Shown here: one piece after another, positions 8,356 to 16,162 of the stretch
Numbering within the stretch: position 1 is the first letter of the stretch
How the letters are laid out: every line of letters begins with the position of its first letter
Assembly (NCBI GenBank): GCA_002897775.1
Contig: BDTR01000019.1
Span: forward strand, 18,082-82,081
Reading direction: 5' to 3'
Length of the DNA stretch: 64,000 nt
Source: a bacterium BMS3Bbin08
GTDB lineage: Bacteria > Nitrospirota > Thermodesulfovibrionia > UBA6902 > BMS3Bbin08
The notes under the pieces: generated by a model
What the model saw: only the letters and a program-made list of their open reading frames with translations
Databases searched by the model: none
Told to the model about the DNA's origin: nothing
Translations under genes and position numbers: made by a program

Positions 8356-9348
8356 TTACTCCTTATCTAACGGTAATCCGGCCTCTTTCATTTTATCTCT
8401 GAACTCATCTTCATATTCCTCATAAGTATGGAGCTTAACAGGATAATTCCATGGGTTTATATGTCTTTTTACGCGGCTGTCATTAGCCAGATTTCTGGTG
8501 GGGCTGAGAAATACACCGCCAAAGTGCATGAGCTTGCTGAACGGGATGTACGCGAGCAGGATACTGACCAGAAATAAATGAACGTAAAAAAGAACGCCGA
8601 TCCCTTCAGGAACAGACGCATTAAGGCTGAACAGTCCCAGAGTCAGGCCCTTTATACTGACAACGTCAACCTTGATAAAATAACGCATCAGAATTCCGGA
8701 AACAGCTATGGCGATAATAAGAAAGAGCGGGAAATAATCAGCAGGCAGGGAAATATAGCGGACCTGCGGGATAAAGACCCTCCTGAGGAAAAGATATGTC
8801 GCCGCGGCCAGAAGCACCACTCCGGATATAAAAAGTCCGGGCAACCCGATCTGCAGGAAGCCGTCCATAACCTCTATCTTCTGCAAAAACGCGGGCGGCG
8901 GATCCATGAACAGCCTGGTATGCCTGAGCAGAACAACTAAAAAAGACCAGTGAAACGCCAACCCTCCCAGCCACAGCCATTTGGTTGACCCGTGGGCAAG
9001 TTTGGGGCCTTCCTTTAATTCGACCGTTGTGTTGCCAAACAGAGAACGGAACAGCAGAACCTCCAGAAGCATTCTGCCGATAACCCCGAGAGCAGATGAA
9101 GGGTTATCCAGTTTGTTCTGCCTGATCCATGGTAAAGATTTCTGCTGTCCACAGGTCGTGGGTATCTTGAACGGTACAGGTGAACGCCCCCATTTCAGAG
9201 CTTTGCCGATGACCCCTAAAATAAAAATGATAACGGCCGCGTAAGGCAAGACAACCCCGAAAAAGAACTGCATGTTCGCCACCTTGATCCCTGCCACTGC
9301 CATCAGAATAAGGACTATGACTACGAATAATGAAAATAAGCTGCCCAT
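8356..9348 (-). CDS. dsrM: DsrM, membrane cytochrome b subunit
   Basis: A 330 aa NarI-like diheme cytochrome b subunit. Hydrophobic helices occur at the N-terminus (LFSLFVVIVLILMAVAGI) and in the WLWLGGLAFHWSFLVVLLRH, LFISGVVLLAAATYLFLRRV and LFYVHLFLVSILLAYIPFSK segments, with histidines suited to heme ligation. The C-terminal KLMHFGGVFLSPTRN is typical of DsrM. It passes electrons between menaquinol and DsrK. Its ATG immediately follows the stop of the RsbRD_N-like gene, and it is followed by dsrK after two bases. Confidence 0.92.
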   Translation of the reverse strand: MGSLFSLFVVIVLILMAVAGIKVANMQFFFGVVLPYAAVIIFILGVIGKALKWGRSPVPFKIPTTCGQQKSLPWIRQNKLDNPSSALGVIGRMLLEVLLFRSLFGNTTVELKEGPKLAHGSTKWLWLGGLAFHWSFLVVLLRHTRLFMDPPPAFLQKIEVMDGFLQIGLPGLFISGVVLLAAATYLFLRRVFIPQVRYISLPADYFPLFLIIAIAVSGILMRYFIKVDVVSIKGLTLGLFSLNASVPEGIGVLFYVHLFLVSILLAYIPFSKLMHFGGVFLSPTRNLANDSRVKRHINPWNYPVKLHTYEEYEDEFRDKMKEAGLPLDKE

Positions 9349-9930
9349 TTAATTGCCCCTTTTCTTCATTGTGTCATCAATGCTGCTGAATTTCATATCA
9401 TCATGCTCTGTCTTACTGCTGTCACATAGCCGGTCTGCTCTCTGCAGCCGCCTGAATGTCCATTTTTGTATTTCACTGGCCTTGAACTCGTAGATCTTCT
9501 CGCGGCATTTCACATATACGTCAAAAGACAGCAGAGCCACACTGTCTATCCTGGATTCAAGGTCTGACAACTCCGTGTAAACGCTGTGCTCTTTTATACC
9601 CTCTCCTAATTCTTCCCTGATAACGTTCTTTAAAAGGAAAACAAAAGAAACAGCCTGTGAAGGGGTAAAGTCCTGAACCGCGCGTATCCTTATGATACTG
9701 TCCAGAAAGGCAGGCGCTGTGTCAAAATCCATTCCTTTAAGGATCCCCTCAAAAAGACCCTCCAGGCCCTGAAAGATCGTGGGCCCGACCGGATTTGCAA
9801 AGGGATTCTTTTGAGTTTTTAAGAAATTTGCCGAGTCAGCGGGATAGGTTTCCAGTATTTTGTCAAACCATTTCTCCAGAATAGCGGTTTTTCTTTCTGA
9901 CAAAAGACTCAACAGCTTCATATCCTGCAA
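9349..9930 (-). CDS. RsbRD N-terminal domain-like protein upstream of dsrM
   Basis: A 193 aa soluble, mostly helical protein. The start (MKLLSLLSERKTAILEKWFDKILETYP) and the later TPSQAVSFVFLLKNVIREEL match the RsbT co-antagonist RsbRD N-terminal domain, a globin-like sensory fold. No histidine kinase, STAS or membrane region is present. Genes of this kind sit next to dsrM in several sulfate reducers, and here the stop codon abuts the dsrM start, so it belongs to the operon. A redox or signal-sensing role for the Dsr complex is inferred, not shown. The start is the ATG at 9930; an internal ATG three codons later is also possible. Confidence 0.75.
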   Translation of the reverse strand: MQDMKLLSLLSERKTAILEKWFDKILETYPADSANFLKTQKNPFANPVGPTIFQGLEGLFEGILKGMDFDTAPAFLDSIIRIRAVQDFTPSQAVSFVFLLKNVIREELGEGIKEHSVYTELSDLESRIDSVALLSFDVYVKCREKIYEFKASEIQKWTFRRLQRADRLCDSSKTEHDDMKFSSIDDTMKKRGN

Positions 9931-10038
9931 TACACGCGGCTCCTTATCTTGAGAGGTTTTATGCGTTTAAAACACACCGGTTCCCTTTATAGATCGTAAG
10001 GGCAACCTGTCTAAGCGTCCACAAAAGAAACTTAAGGT

Positions 10039-10374
10039 CTATACGCAGCCAGTCGGCTTTGGAAGACCGGCATACCTGCAGGCCTGCTTTGCCGGACCTG
10101 CCGGGTAAAGCTGATAGAGATACTTGGTGTTGCCTTTCTCTTTACCCATGGTCTTTGCGATCTCTTTTGTCAGGATCTTGATCATTGGGGCTATCTGGTA
10201 TTTTGTGAAATATGATCTGAGAAACTTAATGATATCCCAGTGCTCGCCTGTCAGCTCAAGGCCGTCAGCCTTTGCCATTTCACCAGCCATTCCTTCTTCC
10301 CAGACCTGCCAGTCAGTAAGATAACCTTCCTCATCAACTTCAAAGCTCTTGCCGTTAAATTCAAACATTGGCAT
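10039..10374 (-). CDS. dsrC: DsrC, sulfur-carrier substrate protein of dissimilatory sulfite reductase
   Basis: A 111 aa DsrC with the complete C-terminal arm ACRYAGLPKPTGCV. The two cysteines are 10 residues apart, with the last one penultimate, as needed to form the DsrC trisulfide with DsrAB and be recycled by DsrMK. The N-terminal MFEFNGKSFEVDEEGYL is canonical. The gene has a strong promoter of its own about 80 bp upstream and a GAAAGGAGT ribosome binding site. It precedes the dsrMKJOP operon by about 110 bp. dsrAB are not in this window. Confidence 0.95.
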   Translation of the reverse strand: MPMFEFNGKSFEVDEEGYLTDWQVWEEGMAGEMAKADGLELTGEHWDIIKFLRSYFTKYQIAPMIKILTKEIAKTMGKEKGNTKYLYQLYPAGPAKQACRYAGLPKPTGCV

Positions 10375-10454
10375 ACGATACTCCTTTCTACTTTTTTGGG
10401 ATTTCAGAAATAAAACCCTTAAACATAAGGGATCTTTTAAAAAACATTCTAACT

Positions 10455-10483
10455 AATATAGAAAGCATTGTGCGCAAGGTCAA
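10455..10483 (-). promoter_or_regulatory. Promoter of dsrC
   Basis: On the minus strand TTGACC (10483-10478) and TATATT (10460-10455) are separated by 17 bp. The predicted start lies near 10448 and gives a leader of about 70 nt. The leader includes a small CCCTTA/TAAGGG hairpin (10431-10416) followed by a T-rich stretch, which looks like a weak attenuator. Confidence 0.65.
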
Positions 10484-10635
10484 ATAAAAAAAATTTATAT
10501 TACTATTATCAAAATATTTTATACTAGACATATTAAAAATATCAATTAAAATAGAGCTGTGCTGCCGTCACTTTGGGCGAGGCATGGACAGCTATGTTTC
10601 GATGCGGCGAAAATCCTTTATACAGGTATAGTTAC

Positions 10636-11421
10636 ATGCATCAAAAACTCGGACAGCACTTTCTGTTCGACAAAAATATTTTAAGGAAAATAGTGAACTG
10701 CAGCGGGGTAATATCCGGCGACAGCGTTATTGAGATAGGGCCAGGGCTCGGCACTCTGACAGCGCTGCTGGCCGGGCGCGCGAAAAGGGTACTTGCCATA
10801 GAAATTGACAGGAAGCTGGTTCAGAAGTTAAACGAGGTATTGCTTCCCATAAAAAATGTTTCTGTCATAAATGCCGACGCCCTGAAATTCCCGTTTGATA
10901 CAGTAAAAGGAAAGTTCAAGGTCGTTGCCAATATACCTTATTACATTACAACTCCGATCCTGTTCAGACTGCTGGAGTTCAGAAAAAAAATAACCAGCAT
11001 GACACTGCTAATGCAAAAAGAAGTTGCCAGACGGATAGTCGCGGCTCCGGGCGGCAGGGATTACGGCGTTCTTTCCATCGGTATACAGGTATACACAAAA
11101 CCAAAGATAAAGTTCACGGTCTCAAAAAGAGCTTTTTCACCGCCGCCTAAAGTCGATTCCGCGGTTGTGTATTTTGACGTCCCGGCCCAGCCTGTTCACA
11201 GGATAAAAGACGAGGCGTTCTTCCATGAGGTCGTGAAAACCGCATTCTCTCAGAGGCGCAAGACCCTGTTAAACAGCCTGAGATCATTGGAAGAAAAATT
11301 TCCCGGCAGTTTGAAGGGCATTAAAGAGTCACTCCTTGAGGCCGGCATTGACCCGGGGCTCAGGCCCGAAGTTCTTGGCATAGAGGATTTTGCAAGGCTT
11401 GCGCAGGCCCTGCGGAAATGA
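10636..11421 (+). CDS. rsmA: 16S rRNA dimethyladenosine transferase RsmA/KsgA
   Basis: A 261 aa SAM-dependent enzyme that dimethylates two adjacent adenosines near the 3' end of 16S rRNA. The family signature begins HQKLGQHFLFDKNILRKIV; the SAM motif is VIEIGPGLGTLTALLAG and the catalytic motif is NIPYYI. The chosen ATG places the conserved LGQHFL at residues 5-10; an upstream TTG at 10573 would add 21 unconserved residues. It is divergent from dsrC across an AT-rich spacer with no other gene. A -10-like TATACT at 10520 could serve it. Confidence 0.93.
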   Translation: MHQKLGQHFLFDKNILRKIVNCSGVISGDSVIEIGPGLGTLTALLAGRAKRVLAIEIDRKLVQKLNEVLLPIKNVSVINADALKFPFDTVKGKFKVVANIPYYITTPILFRLLEFRKKITSMTLLMQKEVARRIVAAPGGRDYGVLSIGIQVYTKPKIKFTVSKRAFSPPPKVDSAVVYFDVPAQPVHRIKDEAFFHEVVKTAFSQRRKTLLNSLRSLEEKFPGSLKGIKESLLEAGIDPGLRPEVLGIEDFARLAQALRK

Positions 11422-11499
11422 CCTTCAGTCTGCTCTAAAAGTCACGCGTTGCCGCAATATTTTTACAGATTGCCCCGTGATACAGCTCACATAATTAAC

Positions 11500-11577
11500 C
11501 CCGTATATTACCTTAAAATATGTTTTAGATCCCCTTAATTCCCAGCCTAAAGCGTGGGGCTTTAGTATTGTACGGGG
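11500..11577. repeat. Palindromic element ending ACCCCGTA / TACGGGGT
   Basis: An inverted pair ACCCCGTA...TACGGGGT encloses a hairpin CTAAAGC/GGCTTTAG. The right end runs on as GGGGTAAAC, as in the CCCCGTTAGA repeats elsewhere in this window, so this looks like a diverged member. It lies between rsmA and the next gene. Confidence 0.4.
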
Positions 11578-11618
11578 TAAACTGCAAATTATTTGTTATT
11601 TTAGTTACAATAATAAAT

Positions 11619-12083
11619 ATGCGTATACGTTCAATGTTAAGTAAAACTACTCTGCCTGTTGTCCTGCTGACCATAATAATGCTGTTCGCGTGCAACAGCG
11701 CCTCTGTTGTCGCGGACGAAAAAGAACCTGCTTCTCCCCCGAAAGGGCCGACGGGCAGGTTACTGGTCCCTGCCGCGCCGAACCAGAGTATTGTGAGGGG
11801 GACCGTGTCCGCGTACTGCGTTGTATCAGCGCGGCTGCTGAATATTAAACCTGCTGACCAGACGCTTTACAAGATCACACTTTTGATTGAGTCTTCAGAA
11901 AATGCAAAGAGCTTTCGCAATTTCATTAAAGACAAAGAAGGAGAGGATATAGAGTTTTACACAAAAGAAAAACAGCTTCTGGAGATCTTTGGCAAGAGGA
12001 TAAAGGCACGGGCATCGTACACAGGCGACGAGAGAGGCGGTTCTTACTGGATAAGAGATATTGAGCTTATACCCGGTAAATAA
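11619..12083 (+). CDS. Secreted or lipoprotein of unknown function
   Basis: From the ATG at 11619 this is a 154 aa protein with an N-terminal signal (MLSKTTLPVVLLTIIMLFACNSAS). LFAC could be a weak lipobox; cleavage after ASVVA by signal peptidase I is an alternative. The mature part has a beta-rich pattern (VRGTVSAYCVVSARLLNI...YKITLLIESSENA...IKARASYTGDERGGSYWIRDIEL), which reads like a small OB-fold-like domain of the kind seen in exported proteins. No family is recognised with confidence. It precedes the M6 protease by 24 bp and may be co-transcribed with it. Confidence 0.6.
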   Translation: MRIRSMLSKTTLPVVLLTIIMLFACNSASVVADEKEPASPPKGPTGRLLVPAAPNQSIVRGTVSAYCVVSARLLNIKPADQTLYKITLLIESSENAKSFRNFIKDKEGEDIEFYTKEKQLLEIFGKRIKARASYTGDERGGSYWIRDIELIPGK

Positions 12084-12107
12084 TAGATAGCGGAGGGAGT
12101 AATACCT

Positions 12108-14657
12108 ATGATAAAGATAAGGATCAACCTTTGTTTAGTTTTTTTTATTTTAATTACTGCAACAGGTCTTATATTTCCTTTCAAAAGCTATGCTGTACCT
12201 GCTTCACCGAGAATTTTTGAGCTTGAACAGCCTGACGGAACAGTTTTTTATGCACGCCAATGGGGTGATGAATGGGCCCATGGGATGGAAACCACGGACG
12301 GTCATTCAATCGTCCTTGACAGATCCACAAAAAAATGGACTTACGCTGTAATAGATAAAACGGGAAAACTTGTAGCATCAAAAAGGATCGTCGGGACAGA
12401 CTACCCGCCTTTTGATACTCCGATCAGGCCGACCGGAGAAGCAAGGGCCATGATCAGGCAATTAAGGGCTTCGGCCGTAAGCCAGAGGGTCGTTCCGCCA
12501 ACCGGCACTGCAAACGTCCCGGTTATACTTATTAATTTTAATGGTACATCCTATACATATTCTTCCGGAGACTTTGACACCCTTCTCTTCGGTACAGGCA
12601 GCAAGAGCATGAAGGATTACTATGACGAGGTTTCATACGGCAATTTTAGTGTTTCTGCGGGCATAAGCGGTATTGCCGGGTGGTATACAGCAGCAAACAT
12701 CCATGATTATTATGGTACCAACGTTTCATGCTCTGGTACCACGTATGATCAGCACGTTGCAGAACTTGTAATAGAGGCAGTAAACGCTGCAGACTCAGCC
12801 GGCTTCAACTTTGATCCATACGATCAGGATAACGATTGTTATGTGGATATCGTAGGGATAGTCCATCAGGGTACCGGCGAGGAAACCGGCGGTCCCTCAA
12901 CAGATATCTGGTCCCACAGCTGGAACCTGAAGAGCGCTCTATCGTTTTGTGGAGACGGCACAGGAGCAGTGACTACCAATGCTAACTGTTCTGCCAACCC
13001 AACGGAGAAAATCAAAGTAAACGATTATATTATCATGCCGGAACTTTACGATACCTCACCAACTCAGTCAACAATAGGTGTCTTTGCCCATGAATACGGT
13101 CACGCTCTTGGACTCCCTGATCTGTACGACACTGACTGGCCAACAGATTCATCGGGCATAGGAGACTGGGGTGTAATGGCTTCAGGATCATGGAACGCTG
13201 TAGTATTATCAGGCGACACTCCTGCCCATACGTCTGCATGGAGCAAATATTTTCTTGGATGGGTCACGCCAACCCAGGTTATAACAACTCTTACAAACGA
13301 ACAGATTGATGCGGCATCCGGCAATTCAGACGTATACCAGCTTCTTAATGGAACCTCTACAGCAGGTGAATACTTTCTTGTAGAAAACAGGCAAAGAACC
13401 GGCTTTGATGCCGGATTACCCGGAGACGGCCTTCTTATCTGGCATATAGACGCAGGACAACAAAACAACAATAACGAGTGTGTTGACCATTCCAATTGTC
13501 CGGTCAATCATTACCGAGTTGCACTGGAACAGGCTGATAACCTCTGGGATCTCGAAAATAACCAGAACAGGGGAGATGCCGGGGACCCTTTTCCGGGGAC
13601 CCAGGCAAATATTGCTTTTACTGACTCTACTGACCCGGACAGTTACCTCTACAATGGAAATGCAAGCAATGTCTCTGTCACCGCCATAAGTACCTCACAG
13701 ACAAATATGACCGCAACGCTCATCCCAGGACCTCCACCAGCAGCGCCAAGCGGCCTTTCAGCAGCAGCTGTTTCGTCCAGCAGGATAGATCTAAGCTGGA
13801 CAGACAATTCAAACAATGAAGTAGGCTTTAAGATCGAACGAAAAACAACAGCCGGTGGCACATACAGCCAGATCGCTTCAGTCGGAGTGAATGTCACCAC
13901 ATTTCCCAGTACAGGACTTAGCGCTTCAACAGAATATTATTATCGGGTAAGGGCCTATAACCTGGTGGGAGACTCAGCTTGGTCAAATGAAGCCAATGCC
14001 ACAACAGGCACACCACCTGACGCGCCAATCCTCCTTTCAGCAACTGCTGTTTCATCCAGCGCAATAGACCTAAGCTGGCAAGACAATTCAATTGATGAGG
14101 ACGGCTTTAAGATCGAGCGCAAGACAGGTGCTGGAGGAACATACAGCGAGATCGCTACAGTTTTGATGAATATCACAACATACAGTAACACTGGACTTAG
14201 TGCCTCAACAGAATATTTTTATCAGGTAAAAGCCTATAATGCACAGGGAGACTCTTTACCTTCAAATGAGTTAAGTGCCACCACCAACGCGTCATCCGGC
14301 GGAGGCAGTTCAAGCAGCAGCTCTGGTGACGGAGGCGGTGGCGGCGGATGTTTTATAGCTAGCGCGGCATATGGAAGTTACATGGCGGATGAAGTAATGG
14401 TGTTAAGGGAGTTCAGGGACAAATATCTTTTAACAAATTCATTGGGTAGGGAGTTTGTGGGCCTGTATTACGCATACTCTCCGCCAATAGCAGAAGTTAT
14501 AAAAGGCAATGAGTTTTTGAGGACTGTTACAAGGGCTGTATTGACCCCTGTTGTCATGGGTGTAGTTTACCCGTATCGATCACTTGCCGTATTTATTGTA
14601 TTTCTTACCGCGGCAATTGCCCTTCGTATCAAAAGAAAAAGGGCATTAACAGTTTAA
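12108..14657 (+). CDS. Secreted M6-family metalloprotease with FN3 repeats and CFI-box C-terminal anchor
   Basis: An 849 aa exported protein. A signal peptide occupies the first ~30 residues. The M6 (immune inhibitor A-like) zinc site is HEYGHALGLPD with the first His at residue 328, and MASGSWN follows downstream. Two fibronectin type III domains start near residues 544 and 637 with closely similar sequences, indicating duplication. A Ser/Gly-rich linker leads to CFIASAAYGSYM near 748, the CFI-box C-terminal domain found on many exported proteins, and the end is a hydrophobic segment plus a KRKRA basic tail. It is likely surface-attached and proteolytic; the target and sorting system are unknown. 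The GGAGGG ribosome binding site supports the start. Confidence 0.88.
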   Translation: MIKIRINLCLVFFILITATGLIFPFKSYAVPASPRIFELEQPDGTVFYARQWGDEWAHGMETTDGHSIVLDRSTKKWTYAVIDKTGKLVASKRIVGTDYPPFDTPIRPTGEARAMIRQLRASAVSQRVVPPTGTANVPVILINFNGTSYTYSSGDFDTLLFGTGSKSMKDYYDEVSYGNFSVSAGISGIAGWYTAANIHDYYGTNVSCSGTTYDQHVAELVIEAVNAADSAGFNFDPYDQDNDCYVDIVGIVHQGTGEETGGPSTDIWSHSWNLKSALSFCGDGTGAVTTNANCSANPTEKIKVNDYIIMPELYDTSPTQSTIGVFAHEYGHALGLPDLYDTDWPTDSSGIGDWGVMASGSWNAVVLSGDTPAHTSAWSKYFLGWVTPTQVITTLTNEQIDAASGNSDVYQLLNGTSTAGEYFLVENRQRTGFDAGLPGDGLLIWHIDAGQQNNNNECVDHSNCPVNHYRVALEQADNLWDLENNQNRGDAGDPFPGTQANIAFTDSTDPDSYLYNGNASNVSVTAISTSQTNMTATLIPGPPPAAPSGLSAAAVSSSRIDLSWTDNSNNEVGFKIERKTTAGGTYSQIASVGVNVTTFPSTGLSASTEYYYRVRAYNLVGDSAWSNEANATTGTPPDAPILLSATAVSSSAIDLSWQDNSIDEDGFKIERKTGAGGTYSEIATVLMNITTYSNTGLSASTEYFYQVKAYNAQGDSLPSNELSATTNASSGGGSSSSSSGDGGGGGGCFIASAAYGSYMADEVMVLREFRDKYLLTNSLGREFVGLYYAYSPPIAEVIKGNEFLRTVTRAVLTPVVMGVVYPYRSLAVFIVFLTAAIALRIKRKRALTV

Positions 14658-14757
14658 TTTTTTTATAACACCCGCGTCCAGTTTTGTGTTAGCAAAACTG
14701 TGGGTGCGGAATCTAACGGGGCTCTCTACTCTCTACTTATTAAAACAGGTCTACCCC

Positions 14758-15177
14758 TTACTCTTTTAGAAAGTTATCAATAAATTTTAAATACTCCAAA
14801 TAATCTCTGATTTCATTTTTGATATCGTCAATCATTCTTTTAAAGTCTACTCTGCCGTATCTGTGAATAATCAAATTTCGTAAACCAACCGAGGGAGCGA
14901 TTTTGCCGGCAAAATCCATCGGCAGAACTTTATTTTCGCCCAGAACAATAAAAGTACTTTGATAATCGTTGGGTATATTAAAACCGGACTCAACTATGAT
15001 ATGAGTATTAATGTCAATCGCAGAATCAACTATTAATTGAAACAGTCTTTCAACAGTGTGAAGTTTTAAATTGTTCCCGATAATATCCCGCGATTCTTCT
15101 TTGAGAATCGGCTGCAGTTCCTTAAAATAGCCCTGGACATCCGCCATTTTATTTTTTATTAATTCTTTATCAATCAT
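14758..15177 (-). CDS. hepT: HepT-like HEPN toxin (DUF86)
   Basis: A 139 aa HEPN-domain protein. The signature RNLIIHRYG near residue 108 provides the RxxxxHxY motif of HepT ribonuclease toxins, whose tyrosine is the site of AMPylation by MntA in characterised systems. The ATG overlaps the mntA stop by 4 bp (ATGA). Together they form a type VII toxin-antitoxin operon by homology. The sequence around it is more AT-rich than the flanking housekeeping genes, consistent with mobility. Confidence 0.85.
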   Translation of the reverse strand: MIDKELIKNKMADVQGYFKELQPILKEESRDIIGNNLKLHTVERLFQLIVDSAIDINTHIIVESGFNIPNDYQSTFIVLGENKVLPMDFAGKIAPSVGLRNLIIHRYGRVDFKRMIDDIKNEIRDYLEYLKFIDNFLKE

Positions 15178-15584
15178 ACATTTTGCAAAAACTTATCAAG
15201 TGACGATTTTCTTAAATCAAAAAGTTTTTTGGCCTCCATAAAACATTTTAGAGCATAAATTTTAAAATTAGCGAACAAAAACGGCTCTTTTTCATAAAGG
15301 AGAACCGACTTTTCCGCTGCCTGTTTTAATAAAAGCGGCGCAGCGGTTTTTAGATCCACCAGCTCTAAATTCTTTAATTTAAGTTTTTGAGAAAATACAA
15401 TCTGCATTTTGGCAATTTCAATTAAACTCATTCGTTTTTCCGATAAAAAAGCAATATCAACATCACTTTGAGGATGTGTTCTCCCGCTTACTTGCGAACC
15501 GAACAGAAGCACTAAAGGAAGACGGTATTTTTCAGCTATTTTTCTAACTTCGGGTTTTGTTTTCGCGATGTTAAACATAATCAT
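15174..15584 (-). CDS. mntA: MntA-like nucleotidyltransferase antitoxin
   Basis: A minimal nucleotidyltransferase with the GSQVSGRTHPQSDVDIAF motif (GS...DxD) near residue 29, the catalytic core of MntA antitoxins that AMPylate and silence HepT. Its C-terminal half continues for about 80 helical residues (AEKSVLLYEKEPFLFANFKIYALKCF in pieces). The start is uncertain: ATG codons at 15584 and 15578 both fit, and an earlier one at 15602 adds only unconserved residues. The operon order is antitoxin then toxin. Confidence 0.82.
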   Translation of the reverse strand: MIMFNIAKTKPEVRKIAEKYRLPLVLLFGSQVSGRTHPQSDVDIAFLSEKRMSLIEIAKMQIVFSQKLKLKNLELVDLKTAAPLLLKQAAEKSVLLYEKEPFLFANFKIYALKCFMEAKKLFDLRKSSLDKFLQNV

Positions 15585-15678
15585 AGAATAACACGAAAAC
15601 ATTCAAAATCAAAATAAAAACACAAATTAAGTTTTCCTTTTTGTAGCAGGACGTTTTGGCCCGCTGCAAGGGTGGACG

Positions 15679-16155
15679 TCAGGATAGTAAAACCGGTTTA
15701 TCCCTTCCGGCAGATACCACGCAGATAAACCCGAAAGGCTCATCAGAGGGGTTTTGAAACTGGTGGGGCGTGTCCGGGGAGACATAAACAACGTCAAGAA
15801 ACCCTATTTTGTATCTCTTCCTGTCTAAAAGAACTGTTCCCTTGCCCTTTATCCCGACAACTATATGCTCGTGCCTGTGCTTTTCAAAACTGCTGCTGCC
15901 GCCCGGAGCTATCTCAAAGTACCTGACATGGGACTTCGCGTTCATTCCTTCTCCGACAAGAACCCTGCGGATGATCCCGCTCCAGTCTTCTTTCCCCTTT
16001 TTATACGCTTCTGTTCTTACTCCCTTCCAGGTACAATTGCCCCTGTGCTTAACAACGGGGCTTGCAAAGGTTTTTCCAGTCTTTGAATGACCTGAACGCC
16101 AGTCGCACGAAGAGGCGGTTTTCTTGCGTGATGACTTTTTAGCCGGTTTTTTCAT
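15679..16155 (-). CDS. Cupin domain protein
   Basis: A 158 aa protein with a lysine/serine-rich N-terminus (KKPAKKSSRKKTASS) and a single cupin barrel from about residue 75. Cupin motif 1 is HRHEHIVVGIKGKG and motif 2 is VYVSPDTPHQFQNPS, giving the His residues for a metal site. A conserved Cys is near the end (GFICVVSAGRD). Substrate and reaction cannot be told from sequence. It lies 7 bp downstream of pilB on the same strand, so it may share that transcript. Confidence 0.75.
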   Translation of the reverse strand: MKKPAKKSSRKKTASSCDWRSGHSKTGKTFASPVVKHRGNCTWKGVRTEAYKKGKEDWSGIIRRVLVGEGMNAKSHVRYFEIAPGGSSSFEKHRHEHIVVGIKGKGTVLLDRKRYKIGFLDVVYVSPDTPHQFQNPSDEPFGFICVVSAGRDKPVLLS

Positions 16156-16162
16156 TTGCGGA

